Shown here one piece after another: positions 26,548 to 37,721 of a stretch of DNA of 64,000 bases (its first letter is position 1; each line of letters starts with the position of its first letter). The DNA comes from Pseudoduganella danionis. Lineage in GTDB: Bacteria > Pseudomonadota > Gammaproteobacteria > Burkholderiales > Burkholderiaceae_D. The position numbers and the translations under genes are program-made. The notes beneath the pieces were generated by a model that had not been told where the DNA came from, searched no databases, and worked only from the letters and a program-made list of their open reading frames with translations. The stretch covers positions 682,001-746,000 of the forward strand of contig NZ_WNKW01000002.1 of NCBI RefSeq assembly GCF_009720775.1, read 5' to 3'.

Positions 26548-26618
26548 ATGTTTGGCAAGCAGTAGTTTGATCGGCAGATGCAATGAATTGCACCTGCTTG
26601 GCAAACATAAATGTTTGC
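26548..26618 (+). promoter_or_regulatory. rpsT leader with mutually exclusive hairpins
   Basis: ATGTTTGGCAAGCAG (26548-26562) pairs with CTGCTTGGCAAACAT (26594-26608), 14 of 15 positions, enclosing a second perfect hairpin TGCAAT-GA-ATTGCA (26579-26592). The right arm's GCAAACAT (26601-26608) can instead pair with ATGTTTGC (26611-26618). The two structures compete just upstream of the ribosome-binding site (AGGA at 26641). E. coli rpsT is known to be autoregulated by S20 at translation; a similar function here is inference. Confidence 0.6.
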
Positions 26619-26650
26619 AAACGAACCTTTACCCTGTTTTAGGAAATTCC

Positions 26651-26917
26651 ATGGCAAATACCGCACAAGCGCGCAAACGTGCTCGTCAAGCAGTTAAGCA
26701 AAACGCTCACAACTCGGCTCAGCGCTCGACCCTGCGTACCGCGATCAAAGCAGTTCGCAAAGCGATCCAAGCTGGTGACAAGGCTGCTGCAACGACTATC
26801 TTCCAATCGTCCGTGTCGACCATCGACAGCATCGCCGACAAGAAGATCATCCACAAAAACAAGGCAGCTCGCCATAAGAGCCGTCTGGCCGCTGCTCTGA
26901 AAGCACTGGCCGCTTAA
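26651..26917 (+). CDS. rpsT: 30S ribosomal protein S20
   Basis: The 88-residue basic protein begins [20 protein letters not shown] and contains [14 protein letters not shown] and [17 protein letters not shown], the full S20 signature. It binds 16S rRNA early in 30S assembly. AGGA at 26641-26644 sets the start at 26651; the frame is open further upstream but that region is leader RNA with hairpins. It is monocistronic, with its own promoter and a very strong terminator. Confidence 0.97.
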   Translation: MANTAQARKRARQAVKQNAHNSAQRSTLRTAIKAVRKAIQAGDKAAATTIFQSSVSTIDSIADKKIIHKNKAARHKSRLAAALKALAA

Positions 26918-26945
26918 TTTCCCTCACGGGAAGTTAGCTGTTTAG

Positions 26946-26980
26946 AAACCCGTACTAGCCTCTGGCTGGTGCGGGTTTTT
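26946..26980 (+). terminator. rpsT terminator
   Basis: A 15-bp stem (26946-26960 with 26964-26978, two G-T wobbles) with a TCT loop, merging into TTTTT at 26976-26980. Very stable. Confidence 0.92.
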
Positions 26981-27065
26981 GTGCTTGCGCGGCGGGTTTT
27001 TTTTCGTCGTAAATGGCCAATGCAGGCCAGCCTGTTTGCACCGGCTGGCCGCGCTGCTGCTTTGC

Positions 27066-27626
27066 TCAGGTATTTATATCCTTGGGCGACACTTCCATCC
27101 ATTCGCCCGGCATCAAGGGATGGGTGGCCAGCGAAATGCCGCCGATGGCGGTGCGCACCAGTCGCAGCGTGGGCAAGCCCACGGCCGCCGTCATGCGCCG
27201 CACCTGCCGGTTCTTTCCTTCCTGCAGTGTAATTGCCAGCCAGCTAGTAGGTTGATCGGCCCGTTCGCGGATGGGCGGATTGCGCGGCCATAACCACTCC
27301 GGCGCTTCGATCTGTACCGCCTTGCAAGGCTTGGTGACGAAGTCGCCCAGATCAAGCGGCGACTGTAATTTCGCCAGGCTTGCTGCGTCCGGTACACCTT
27401 CCACCTGCACGATGTAGACCTTGGCTTCCTTATGGTCGGGGTGGGCTATCATATGCTGCAGTTTGCCGTCGTCCGTGAGTAGCATCAGTCCCTCGCTGTC
27501 GGCGTCGAGCCGGCCGGCAGGGTAGATATTGGGAATGCTGAGGTGGTCGGCCAGTGTCGCACGGCCGTCCTGTGGTGAGAACTGACACAGTACCTGGAAA
27601 GGTTTGTTAAATAGAATGAGAGACAT
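27066..27626 (-). CDS. rluE: 23S rRNA pseudouridine synthase, RsuA/RluE family
   Basis: The 186-residue protein begins MSLILFNKPFQVLCQFSPQD. It contains the catalytic motif PAGRLDADSEGLMLLT, with Asp41 as nucleophile, and ends with LQEGKNRQVRRMTAAVGLPT, the conserved RsuA-family C-terminal block. No S4 domain is present, as expected for RluE, which modifies U2457 of 23S rRNA in E. coli. Size and lack of S4 favour RluE, but RluE and RluF relatives cannot be separated with full certainty by eye. It is divergent from icd across 197 bp, which contains a small hairpin at 27782-27797 in the icd leader. Confidence 0.85.
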   Translation of the reverse strand: MSLILFNKPFQVLCQFSPQDGRATLADHLSIPNIYPAGRLDADSEGLMLLTDDGKLQHMIAHPDHKEAKVYIVQVEGVPDAASLAKLQSPLDLGDFVTKPCKAVQIEAPEWLWPRNPPIRERADQPTSWLAITLQEGKNRQVRRMTAAVGLPTLRLVRTAIGGISLATHPLMPGEWMEVSPKDINT

Positions 27627-27823
27627 ACTTTTCTTGGGGTGTTTTTGGTGTAGGCTTATTGGCCAGTATCTGAAAAACCGTAGCGCCTAGTAAAATACTC
27701 GTGCATAATGTGAAACGCCCGTCTTATGTCTTATAGAAGACTTCGGACAAATGTACCACCGTGCAACTAATTCCTGCCTGATAGCAGCTCGCTGCTAGTC
27801 TAGCGTCCACTTCGGAGATCACG

Positions 27824-29077
27824 ATGTATCAACATATCAAAGTACCTGCCGACGGCCAGAAAATCACCGTCAACGCCGATTTTTCCCTGAATGTACCAGA
27901 TAACCCTATCGTTCCGTACATCGAAGGTGATGGTACTGGCGTCGACATCAGCCCAGTCATGATCAAAGTGATCGATGCTGCTGTTGCCAAAGCCTACGCT
28001 GGCAAGCGCAAGATCAGCTGGATGGAAATCTACGCTGGCGAAAAATCGACCAATGTGTACGGTCCGGACGTATGGCTGCCAGAAGAAACCCTGACGGTAC
28101 TGAAAGACTACGTGGTTTCCATCAAAGGCCCTCTGACCACTCCAGTTGGCGGCGGTATCCGTTCGCTCAACGTGGCTCTGCGTCAGCAGCTGGACCTGTA
28201 CGTCTGCCTGCGCCCAGTGCGCTACTTCACCGGCGTGCCTTCGCCAGTGAAAGAGCCAGAGAAAACCGACATGGTCATCTTCCGTGAAAACTCGGAAGAC
28301 ATCTACGCCGGTATCGAATACCAGCAAGGTTCGGAAGGCGCCAAGAAACTGATGGACTTCCTGATCAAGGAAATGGGCGTGACCAAGATCCGCTTCCCAG
28401 AGACCTCGGGTCTGGGCATCAAGCCAGTGTCGAAAGAAGGCACCCAGCGTCTGGTACGCAAAGCGATCCAGTACGCGATCGACAACGACAAGCCATCCGT
28501 GACCATCGTTCACAAAGGCAACATCATGAAGTACACCGAAGGTGGCTTCCGTGACTGGGCTTACGAACTGGCACAAACCGAATTCGGCGCTGAACTGATC
28601 GACGGCGGCCCATGGTGCAAATTCAAGAATCCTAAGACCGGCAAAGACATCATCGTCAAGGATTCGATCGCTGACGCGTTCCTGCAACAGATCCTGCTGC
28701 GTCCAGCAGAATACAGCGTGATCGCTACCCTGAACCTGAACGGCGACTACATCTCCGACGCACTGGCAGCACAAGTGGGCGGTATCGGTATCGCTCCAGG
28801 CGCCAACCTGTCGGATTCCGTAGCGATGTTCGAAGCTACCCACGGTACCGCACCTAAGTACGCAGGCAAAGATTATGTGAACCCAGGTTCGCTGATCCTG
28901 TCGGCTGAAATGATGCTGCGTCACATGGGCTGGGTTGAAGCTGCTGATCTGATCATCTCGTCGATGGAAAAATCGATCGACTCGAAGAAAGTCACCTACG
29001 ACTTCGCCCGCCTGATGGAAGGCGCAACCCAGGTTTCGTGCTCGGGCTTCGGCGACGTGATGATCGCCAACATGTAA
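27824..29077 (+). CDS. icd: NADP-dependent isocitrate dehydrogenase
   Basis: The 417-residue length matches E. coli Icd. [20 protein letters not shown] opens the domain. Substrate-binding [20 protein letters not shown] carries the serine that AceK phosphorylates in enterics. [20 protein letters not shown] and the NADP-specificity region near [20 protein letters not shown] follow. It converts isocitrate to 2-oxoglutarate in the TCA cycle. Codon use is highly biased, in keeping with strong expression. No confident promoter hexamers could be picked in the upstream gap. Confidence 0.96.
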   Translation: MYQHIKVPADGQKITVNADFSLNVPDNPIVPYIEGDGTGVDISPVMIKVIDAAVAKAYAGKRKISWMEIYAGEKSTNVYGPDVWLPEETLTVLKDYVVSIKGPLTTPVGGGIRSLNVALRQQLDLYVCLRPVRYFTGVPSPVKEPEKTDMVIFRENSEDIYAGIEYQQGSEGAKKLMDFLIKEMGVTKIRFPETSGLGIKPVSKEGTQRLVRKAIQYAIDNDKPSVTIVHKGNIMKYTEGGFRDWAYELAQTEFGAELIDGGPWCKFKNPKTGKDIIVKDSIADAFLQQILLRPAEYSVIATLNLNGDYISDALAAQVGGIGIAPGANLSDSVAMFEATHGTAPKYAGKDYVNPGSLILSAEMMLRHMGWVEAADLIISSMEKSIDSKKVTYDFARLMEGATQVSCSGFGDVMIANM

Positions 29078-29096
29078 TTCTTGCATTAGCATACAG

Positions 29097-29129
29097 GGCC
29101 CGCTTCAGCGATGAAGCGGGCCTTTTTTT
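29097..29129 (+). terminator. icd terminator
   Basis: GGCCCGCTTCA (29097-29107) pairs perfectly with TGAAGCGGGCC (29112-29122) around GCGA, followed by seven T (29123-29129). Confidence 0.93.
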
Positions 29130-29151
29130 ATTTCCGCACAGGGGAGAGTGG

Positions 29152-30495
29152 ATGGTGCAGCACGAAGCGCAAAGCAGTCCGGCCACGCCGGGTTACTGGC
29201 AGGCCGTACGCTACTGGTGGCTGTTAGGCTGCATCAGTTTCGGTGGTCCGGCCGGCCAGATCGCGCTCATGCATCAAGAGCTGGTGGAGCGGCGCCGCTG
29301 GATCTCGGAACGGCGCTTTCTGCATGCGCTCAATTACTGCATGACCTTGCCCGGTCCCGAGGCCCAGCAACTGGCGACCTACATCGGTTGGCTGCTGCAC
29401 CGCACGCGTGGTGGCGTGGTGGCGGGTGTGCTGTTCGTGCTGCCCTCGCTGTTGTTGCTGATCGTGCTGTCATGGCTGTACGCGGCCTATGGCCAGCTGC
29501 CGCTACTCGCAGGCATGCTGTACGGTATCAAGCCGGCCGTGACGGCCATCGTGCTGCAGGCGGCGCACCGCATCGGCAAACGTACGCTGCGCAATGGCTG
29601 GCTGTGGGGCATCGCCGCCGCAGCTTTTGTGGCCATCTTTGCCTTGCACTGGCCTTTCCCGCTGATTATCGGGCTGGCGGCGCTGGCCGGCTATCTGGGC
29701 GGGCGCTGGCGGCCTGCCGCATTCAGCATCGCGGGTCATGGCGCCGCCGTACAACAGCACTATGGTGCGGCCGTAATCGACGATTCCACGCCGCCGCCTG
29801 CGCACGCGCAGTTCCGCTGGTCGCGCCTGCTGCTGGTGCTGGTCAGCGGCTTGTTGCTGTGGCTGTTGCCCATGGGCGCGCTGACCTTGCTGCTGGGCTG
29901 GCAGCACACCTGGACCCAGATGAGCTGGTTCTTCACCAAGGCGGCGCTGCTGACCTTTGGCGGGGCGTACGCCGTGCTGCCTTATGTGTACCAGGGCGCT
30001 ATCATGCATTACGGCTGGCTGCAGCCGGCGCAGATGATGGATGGTTTGGCGCTGGGCGAAACCACGCCCGGTCCGCTGATCATGGTGGTGGCCTTTGTCG
30101 GCTTTGTGGGTGCCTACGGGCAGGCGCTGAACGGCGCGCAGCCGGCCTGGCTGGCGGGCACCGTCGCAGCGCTGTTGGTGACATGGTTCACCTTTCTGCC
30201 CTCGTTTATTTTTATTCTGGCTGGCGGCCCGCTGGTAGAAGCCACGCGCGACGACTTGCAACTGACCGCACCTTTGACGGGGATCACGGCGGCCGTCGTA
30301 GGGGTGATCGCCAATCTCGCACTGTTCTTCGGTTACAACGTTTTTTGGCCGCAGGGCTGGGCAGGGCAGTTTGATCTGACAGCAGCGCTGATCGCTGTGG
30401 TGGCGGCGCTAGCGCTGATACGCTACCAGCAAAAAGTGCACAAAGTGATCATTTTCTGCGCTGCAGCAGGGTTGCTTCATGGATACTTTTTGTAG
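29152..30495 (+). CDS. chrA: Chromate transporter ChrA (two CHR domains)
   Basis: The 447-residue polytopic membrane protein starts at ATG 29152 behind GGGGAG at 29141. The frame is open further upstream, but that region is icd and its terminator. Two homologous CHR halves are visible. The N-half has SFGGPAGQIALMHQELVERR with YCMTLPGPEAQQLATYIGW; the C-half has TFGGAYAVLPYVYQ with LALGETTPGPLIMVVAFVG. About 10-12 TM helices. Family members export chromate or sulfate-like oxyanions. No chrB or other metal-resistance gene is adjacent, so the physiological substrate is open. Confidence 0.9.
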   Translation: MVQHEAQSSPATPGYWQAVRYWWLLGCISFGGPAGQIALMHQELVERRRWISERRFLHALNYCMTLPGPEAQQLATYIGWLLHRTRGGVVAGVLFVLPSLLLLIVLSWLYAAYGQLPLLAGMLYGIKPAVTAIVLQAAHRIGKRTLRNGWLWGIAAAAFVAIFALHWPFPLIIGLAALAGYLGGRWRPAAFSIAGHGAAVQQHYGAAVIDDSTPPPAHAQFRWSRLLLVLVSGLLLWLLPMGALTLLLGWQHTWTQMSWFFTKAALLTFGGAYAVLPYVYQGAIMHYGWLQPAQMMDGLALGETTPGPLIMVVAFVGFVGAYGQALNGAQPAWLAGTVAALLVTWFTFLPSFIFILAGGPLVEATRDDLQLTAPLTGITAAVVGVIANLALFFGYNVFWPQGWAGQFDLTAALIAVVAALALIRYQQKVHKVIIFCAAAGLLHGYFL

Positions 30496-30528
30496 GGCTG
30501 TTACAACAGGTGCCCAGACCTAGGGGCG

Positions 30529-30557
30529 AAAAAAAACCTCGCATGGCGAGGTTTTTT
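30529..30557. terminator. Bidirectional terminator between chrA and csp
   Basis: CCTCGC (30537-30542), ATG loop, GCGAGG (30546-30551), flanked by eight A on the left and six T on the right. The A/T arms give a T-run in both directions for the two convergent genes. Confidence 0.88.
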
Positions 30558-30576
30558 ACATCTGCTGCTTAAGAAA

Positions 30577-30780
30577 TTAAGCGGATTGGATGTTGGAAGC
30601 TTGCTTGCCTTTAGGGCCTTGCGTGACTTCGAATTGAACTTTTTGACCTTCTTTGAGGGTCTTAAAACCGTTCATGTTGATTGCGGAGAAGTGAGCGAAC
30701 AAATCTTCGCCGCCGTCATCAGGAGTGATGAAGCCAAAACCTTTGGAATCATTGAACCACTTAACAGTACCTGTTGCCAT
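30577..30780 (-). CDS. Cold-shock-domain protein (CspA family)
   Basis: The 67-residue protein begins [20 protein letters not shown] and contains the RNP-1 (KGFGFI) and RNP-2 (DLFAHFS) nucleic-acid-binding motifs. It ends [14 protein letters not shown]. An in-frame start 15 nt upstream is ignored because MATGTVKW is the invariant Csp N-terminus. Members act as single-stranded RNA/DNA chaperones. Whether it is cold-induced or constitutive cannot be told from the protein. A long leader of about 115 nt is predicted. Confidence 0.95.
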   Translation of the reverse strand: MATGTVKWFNDSKGFGFITPDDGGEDLFAHFSAINMNGFKTLKEGQKVQFEVTQGPKGKQASNIQSA

Positions 30781-31102
30781 AAAAAGAACTTTCAAAATTA
30801 AAACGGATCACACGAGCCATAAAAGCAAGAAGCTTCTTGCCCCCTCCTCACGCCTCACTTCTTATCAACATGTACATTTCTGCACGCAGCCGATAACGCA
30901 TTGTTAGCGTAGCAAATTCTAATGTCAAGCATATTTGTATCCATTTTGCTACTTTGAATTAAATTGGTGGAAATGCAACTCTTGAATTTGCAAGAGAGGG
31001 AGCCATCTGCGGCAAGTCGAGAAAACGCGTAAGATGGAAACTATAGACACAGCTATGTGAAATCACATTGCAACAAGACTGAAAGCATTAGAATATAAGC
31101 GT
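30781..31102. other. 322-bp AT-rich divergent gap between csp and clpS
   Basis: No gene is seen here. It holds the csp leader and promoter on the minus strand. CTCTTG-N6-CAAGAG (30979-30996) forms a short inverted repeat that could be an operator. No convincing promoter for clpS was found; TTGCAA near 31070 with TAGAAT has a poor 15-bp spacer. Confidence 0.6.
30901..30928 (-). promoter_or_regulatory. Sigma-70-type promoter of the csp gene
   Basis: On the minus strand a perfect TTGACA (30928-30923) is followed after 16 bp by TAACAA (30906-30901). Transcription would begin near 30894, leaving a leader of about 115 nt, as is common for cspA-type genes. Confidence 0.55.
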
Positions 31103-31401
31103 ATGGCAACCAAGCATGACACCGAAGCGCTCCTGGAGCGGCAGGCACTGAAACCGCCGCCGCTGTATCAGGTGGCGCTGCTGAATGATGACTACACCCC
31201 GATGGAGTTCGTGGTGGCCATTATTCAGGAGTATTTCAATAAAGACCGCGAAACGGCCACGCAAATCATGCTCAGCGTGCACCAGCACGGCAAAGGTGTG
31301 TGTGGCGTATTTTCCAAAGACGTCGCCAGTACCAAAGTGGAGTTTGTTTTAACGCACGCCCGCAAGGCAGGCCACCCCCTGCAATGTGTGATGGAGGAAG
31401 T

Positions 31402-31405
<4 letters not shown>
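31103..31405 (+). CDS. clpS: ATP-dependent Clp protease adaptor ClpS
   Basis: The 100-residue protein contains [20 protein letters not shown], the N-degron binding segment, and [20 protein letters not shown] with the conserved His-Gln-His region. ClpS delivers N-end-rule substrates to ClpAP. The stop overlaps the clpA start by 4 bp (ATGA), so the two are translationally coupled. Confidence 0.96.
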
Positions 31406-33708
<2,303 letters not shown>

Positions 33709-33710
33709 GA

Positions 33711-33739
33711 AAATCGGGGCCTCGCCCCGATTTTTTTTT
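33711..33739 (+). terminator. clpA terminator
   Basis: AAATCGGGGC (33711-33720) pairs perfectly with GCCCCGATTT (33724-33733) around CTC, with nine T at 33731-33739. Confidence 0.92.
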
Positions 33740-33740
33740 G

Positions 33741-33838
33741 TGGGGTCAGGTCGGGCAAAGTGCAGGTGTCAGGTCGGGCATTGGTGCAGAGCTTGCTATA
33801 AGCCAGCCGAACTCTGCGCCAATGCCCGACCTGACCCC
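33741..33838. repeat. REP-like element: two direct copies and one inverted copy of a 13-mer
   Basis: GTCAGGTCGGGCA occurs at 33745-33757 and 33768-33780, and inverted at 33823-33835. The second copy and the inverted copy extend to a 24-bp arm pair (33768-33791 with 33812-33835) that differs at one base and encloses a 20-nt loop. The outer GGGG/CCCC also matches the first copy. It fills the gap between convergent clpA and prpR. GGGGTCAGGTC-type palindromes recall RAYT-associated REP sequences, but no transposase is present. Confidence 0.75.
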
Positions 33839-33841
33839 GGC

Positions 33842-35500
33842 TTAGTTTTGGCCTTCAGCGCGCAGTTTGCGCCACAGGGTGGTGCGGCTGATGCCGAGAT
33901 AGTCGGCGGCGGCATCGCGCCGCCCGCCAAAGCGTGCCAGTACGGCGCTGACGCTTTCACTGGCAGCGTGTGGCGCTGGCATAGGCGCTAGTGCGGGGGC
34001 TGGACTGCCAGCTAGTGCCACTGGCTCGTGGCGGTTTGCATAGCTCAGTTCCGGTGCTACGCTCAGGGCGAAGGCGGGCGTCAGCGCCTGTAGCGGTTCG
34101 GCCGCGAGGAATAGCGCCAGCCGTTCCGTCAGGTTGCGTAGTTCGCGCACATTGCCGGGCCAGTCATAGGCTTGCAGTACGGGTGCGCAGGCGCGCATTT
34201 CTGCATGCAGGTTAGGATGGGGCCGTGCGCCCAGCGATGCCAGTGCATTTTTCAGCGACCATTCAGCCAGCGGTACGATATCGTCGGGCCGTTCGCGTAG
34301 CGGTGGCAAGGTCAGGCGCAGCACGGCCAGCCGGTAGAACAGATCGGCGCGGAAGCGGCCTTCGCGTACGCGCTGTTCAAGGTCGCAGTGGGTGGCGCTG
34401 ATGATGCGTACATTGATGGGTATGGGGCGGGTGCCGCCTACCCGCACCACTTCGCGCTCTTCCAGCACACGCAGCAAGCGGGTCTGCAAGGTCAGCGGCA
34501 TCTCGCCGATTTCGTCGAGGAATAGCGTGCCGCGGTTGGCTGCTTCGAACAGGCCGGCATGGCCACCCCGTCGTGCGCCCGTGAACGCGCCTTCCTCATG
34601 GCCGAACAGTTCCGATTCCAGCAGCGACTCGGCAATCGCACCGCAGTTGACTGCCACGAAGGGTCGGTTCTGGCCCAGCGTGCGCGGGCTTTCGCGATGG
34701 ATGGCCTGCGCCACCAGTTCCTTGCCGCAGCCCGTTTCGCCCTGTATCAGCACGGTGGCGGCCGATTTCGCGTACAGCACCACGGACTGGCGTATGCCTT
34801 CCATCGCCAGCGATTCGCCGCGCAGATCGTTGATGCCGTGCTTGGCGCGCAGCGTGTCTTTCTCGACTGTGCCGCGGGCGCGGTGGCGGTTCGATTCTAG
34901 TTGCGTCAGGCGCGCCATTTCCAGCGCGTTGTCGAAAGCGTCGCGGATCGAGGTGGCCGAATACACGAACACACCGGTCAGTCCCGCTTCTTCGGCCAGG
35001 TCGGTAATCAGGCCGGCGCCGACGATGGCTTTGATGCCAGCCGCCTTCAGGTCATTGATCTGGGCACGTGCATCTTCTTCCGTGGCATAGGTGCGCTGAG
35101 CCACATCGAAGCCGAAGGTGCTGGCAAATTCGGTCAGTTCGGGCAGCTTTTCCTGATAGGTGATGATGCCGATGCGGTCCGATACGCGCCGCGCCCGCGC
35201 CAGTGCCTGCATCACATCGAAGCCGCTGAAGCGCGCGATCACGACGGGTACGGACAAACGCCCCTTCAAGTAGGCGGCATTCGAGCCCGCCGCAATCACG
35301 GCATCGCAGCGCTCCGTCGCCATGCGCTCGCGGATGTGCCGCGCCGCTTCGTCGAAGCCCAGTTTGATCGGTTCGATGGTGGCGAGGTCGTCGTATTCGA
35401 GCGTGATGTCGCGGAACAGGTCGGAGAGGCGCGAAACGGACACCGTCCAGATCACGGGTTTGTCGTTGGCGTCGAAGGGTAGGGGAGTGGAATGGCGCAT
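33842..35500 (-). CDS. prpR: Sigma-54-dependent propionate catabolism regulator PrpR
   Basis: The 552-residue protein has an N-terminal PrpR_N sensor domain (about 20-195, with [20 protein letters not shown]). A sigma-54 AAA+ domain covers about 225-460, with Walker A GETGCGKE (254-261), the sigma-54 contact loop GAFTGA (304-309) and Walker [14 protein letters not shown] Pro/Ala linker precedes a Fis-type helix-turn-helix ([17 protein letters not shown], near 530-550). PrpR is known to sense 2-methylcitrate and activate prpBCDE. It is divergent from prpB, with a matching sigma-54 promoter in between. Confidence 0.95.
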   Translation of the reverse strand: MRHSTPLPFDANDKPVIWTVSVSRLSDLFRDITLEYDDLATIEPIKLGFDEAARHIRERMATERCDAVIAAGSNAAYLKGRLSVPVVIARFSGFDVMQALARARRVSDRIGIITYQEKLPELTEFASTFGFDVAQRTYATEEDARAQINDLKAAGIKAIVGAGLITDLAEEAGLTGVFVYSATSIRDAFDNALEMARLTQLESNRHRARGTVEKDTLRAKHGINDLRGESLAMEGIRQSVVLYAKSAATVLIQGETGCGKELVAQAIHRESPRTLGQNRPFVAVNCGAIAESLLESELFGHEEGAFTGARRGGHAGLFEAANRGTLFLDEIGEMPLTLQTRLLRVLEEREVVRVGGTRPIPINVRIISATHCDLEQRVREGRFRADLFYRLAVLRLTLPPLRERPDDIVPLAEWSLKNALASLGARPHPNLHAEMRACAPVLQAYDWPGNVRELRNLTERLALFLAAEPLQALTPAFALSVAPELSYANRHEPVALAGSPAPALAPMPAPHAASESVSAVLARFGGRRDAAADYLGISRTTLWRKLRAEGQN

Positions 35501-35527
35501 GCTTGCATTCTAGAGTAGGTGTTGCGA

Positions 35528-35566
35528 TGTTTCAATGTGAAACACATTTGAAACGAGAATGAAACA
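35528..35566. promoter_or_regulatory. PrpR upstream activating sequence: palindrome plus phased TGAAAC repeats
   Basis: TGTTTCAATGTGAAACA (35528-35544) is a perfect 7-bp dyad with a 3-bp centre. Its right half TGAAAC recurs at 35549 and 35560, so three copies (35538, 35549, 35560) are spaced exactly 11 bp, one helical turn. The array lies 53-91 bp before the -24 element, a usual enhancer distance for sigma-54 activators. Confidence 0.75.
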
Positions 35567-35618
35567 TTTGTGGAACGTTATGGTTTGCTAAGTGATTGAT
35601 TTGTATAGGCTGGCTGCA

Positions 35619-35634
35619 TGGCACGCTGCTTGCA
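35619..35634 (+). promoter_or_regulatory. Sigma-54 (-24/-12) promoter of the prp operon
   Basis: TGGCACGCTGCTTGCA matches the sigma-54 consensus TGGCAC-N5-TTGC in every conserved position. The -24 GG is at 35620-35621 and the -12 GC at 35632-35633. Transcription should start near 35646, leaving a short leader to prpB. Confidence 0.93.
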
Positions 35635-35673
35635 CTAAGGACAGCACTTAACGCAACATTGAAAGGTCACAAC

Positions 35674-36561
35674 ATGAGTCTATATTCCGCAGGCGCCGCT
35701 TTCCGCAAAGCTGTACAGGAAGAATCCCCTCTGCAAGTCGTTGGTGCGATCAACGCCAACCACGCCTTGCTGGCTAAACGTGCCGGCTTCAAAGCCATTT
35801 ACCTGTCCGGTGGCGGCGTGGCGGCTGGCTCGCTGGGCCTGCCGGATCTGGGCATCTCCAGCCTCGACGACGTGCTGACCGACGTGCGCCGCATTACCGA
35901 TGTGTGCGACCTGCCGCTGCTGGTCGACGTGGATACCGGCTTCGGCGCCTCCGCCTTCAACGTGGCCCGTACCGTCAAATCGATGATCAAGGCTGGCGCA
36001 GCCGCCATGCACATCGAAGATCAGGTAGGCGCCAAGCGCTGCGGCCACCGCCCAGGCAAAGAGATCGTCACCAAGCAGGAAATGGTCGACCGCGTTGCCG
36101 CTGCCGTGGATGCGCGTACCGATGAAAACTTCGTCATCATGGCCCGTACCGATGCGCTGGCTGTTGAAGGTCTGGATGCTGCCATCGAGCGCGCTGTCGC
36201 CTGCGTGGAAGCCGGTGCCGACATGATCTTCCCGGAAGCCATGATCGATCTGGCCATGTACAAGAAATTTGCCGCCGCCGTGAAAGTGCCGGTGCTGGCC
36301 AACATCACCGAATTCGGTGCGACCCCGCTGTTCACTGTCGATGAACTGCGCGGTGCCGACGTTGGTCTGGTGCTGTACCCGCTGTCGGCTTTCCGCGCCA
36401 TGAACAAGGCTGCCGAAAACGTCTACACCGCCATCCGTCGCGACGGCACCCAGCAGAACGTGGTCGACACCATGCAAACCCGCGCTGAACTCTACGAGCG
36501 CATCAACTACCACAGCTTCGAGCAAAAGCTCGACGCCCTGTTCGCCGCCCAGAAAAAGTAA
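35674..36561 (+). CDS. prpB: Methylisocitrate lyase PrpB
   Basis: The 295-residue protein starts at ATG 35674 behind AAAGG; the frame is open upstream only across the promoter. It contains the catalytic [13 protein letters not shown] loop and [10 protein letters not shown] with metal-binding Asp residues. It splits 2-methylisocitrate into pyruvate and succinate, the last step of the 2-methylcitrate cycle. It is the first gene of the sigma-54-driven operon. Confidence 0.96.
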   Translation: MSLYSAGAAFRKAVQEESPLQVVGAINANHALLAKRAGFKAIYLSGGGVAAGSLGLPDLGISSLDDVLTDVRRITDVCDLPLLVDVDTGFGASAFNVARTVKSMIKAGAAAMHIEDQVGAKRCGHRPGKEIVTKQEMVDRVAAAVDARTDENFVIMARTDALAVEGLDAAIERAVACVEAGADMIFPEAMIDLAMYKKFAAAVKVPVLANITEFGATPLFTVDELRGADVGLVLYPLSAFRAMNKAAENVYTAIRRDGTQQNVVDTMQTRAELYERINYHSFEQKLDALFAAQKK

Positions 36562-36575
36562 GAGGAGAATCCCAA

Positions 36576-37721
36576 ATGACCGAAGCTACCTTCAAACCAA
36601 AAAAATCCGTTGCCCTGTCGGGCGTTGCAGCCGGTAACACTGCACTGTGCTCCGTCGGCAAGAGCGGCAATGACCTGCACTACCGCGGCTACGATATTCT
36701 GGACGTTGCCAATACCTGCGAATTCGAAGAAATCGCCCACCTGCTGGTACACGGCAAACTGCCGACCGAAGCAGAACTGAAAGCCTACAAGGCCAAACTG
36801 AAATCGCTGCGCGGCCTGCCAGCCAATCTGAAAGCCGCGCTGGAAGCGCTGCCTGCATCGGCTCACCCGATGGATGTGATGCGCACGGGCGTATCCGTAC
36901 TGGGCTGCACGCTGCCGGAAAAAGATGACCACAACACCCCGGGCGCACGCGATATCGCTGACCGCTTGATGGCATCGTTCGGCTCCATGCTGCTGTACTG
37001 GTACCACTACAGCACCAATGGCAAACGCATCGACGTGGAAACCGACGACGATTCGATCGGCGGCCACTTCCTGCACCTGCTGCACGGCGAGAAGCCACAG
37101 GCATCGTGGGTACGCGCCATGCATACTTCGCTGATCCTGTACGCAGAACACGAGTTCAATGCATCGACCTTCACCAGCCGCGTGATCGCCGGCACGGGTT
37201 CCGACCTGTACTCGTCGATCACCGGCGCGATCGGCGCGCTGCGCGGTCCTAAGCACGGTGGCGCTAACGAAGTCGCTTTCGAAATCCAGAAACGCTACGA
37301 GAATCCGGACGAAGCCGAAGCGGACATCCGCAATCGCGTGGCCAACAAGGAAGTGGTGATCGGTTTCGGCCACCCTGTGTACACCATCTCCGACCCGCGT
37401 AACGTGGTGATCAAGGACGTGGCACGCCAGTTGTCCGAAGAAGCCGGTTCGACCAAGATGTACGACATCGCCGAACGTCTGGAAAGCGTGATGTGGGAAG
37501 TTAAAAAGATGTTCCCGAATCTGGACTGGTTCTCGGCTGTGTCCTATCACATGATGGGCGTGCCGACCGCCATGTTCACGCCGCTGTTCGTGATCTCGCG
37601 TACTTCGGGCTGGGCCGCTCACATCATCGAGCAGCGCATCGACAACAAGATCATCCGTCCTAGCGCCAACTACGTTGGCCCTGAAGACCTGCAATTCGTG
37701 CCTATCAAGGACCGCAAATAA
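36576..37721 (+). CDS. prpC: 2-methylcitrate synthase PrpC
   Basis: This 381-residue short citrate synthase has [20 protein letters not shown], the active-site [15 protein letters not shown], and [15 protein letters not shown] carrying catalytic His. It condenses propionyl-CoA with oxaloacetate. Start follows GAGGAGA by 8 bp; the stop overlaps acnD by 1 bp. Position between prpB and acnD distinguishes it from the TCA citrate synthase. Confidence 0.96.
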   Translation: MTEATFKPKKSVALSGVAAGNTALCSVGKSGNDLHYRGYDILDVANTCEFEEIAHLLVHGKLPTEAELKAYKAKLKSLRGLPANLKAALEALPASAHPMDVMRTGVSVLGCTLPEKDDHNTPGARDIADRLMASFGSMLLYWYHYSTNGKRIDVETDDDSIGGHFLHLLHGEKPQASWVRAMHTSLILYAEHEFNASTFTSRVIAGTGSDLYSSITGAIGALRGPKHGGANEVAFEIQKRYENPDEAEADIRNRVANKEVVIGFGHPVYTISDPRNVVIKDVARQLSEEAGSTKMYDIAERLESVMWEVKKMFPNLDWFSAVSYHMMGVPTAMFTPLFVISRTSGWAAHIIEQRIDNKIIRPSANYVGPEDLQFVPIKDRK

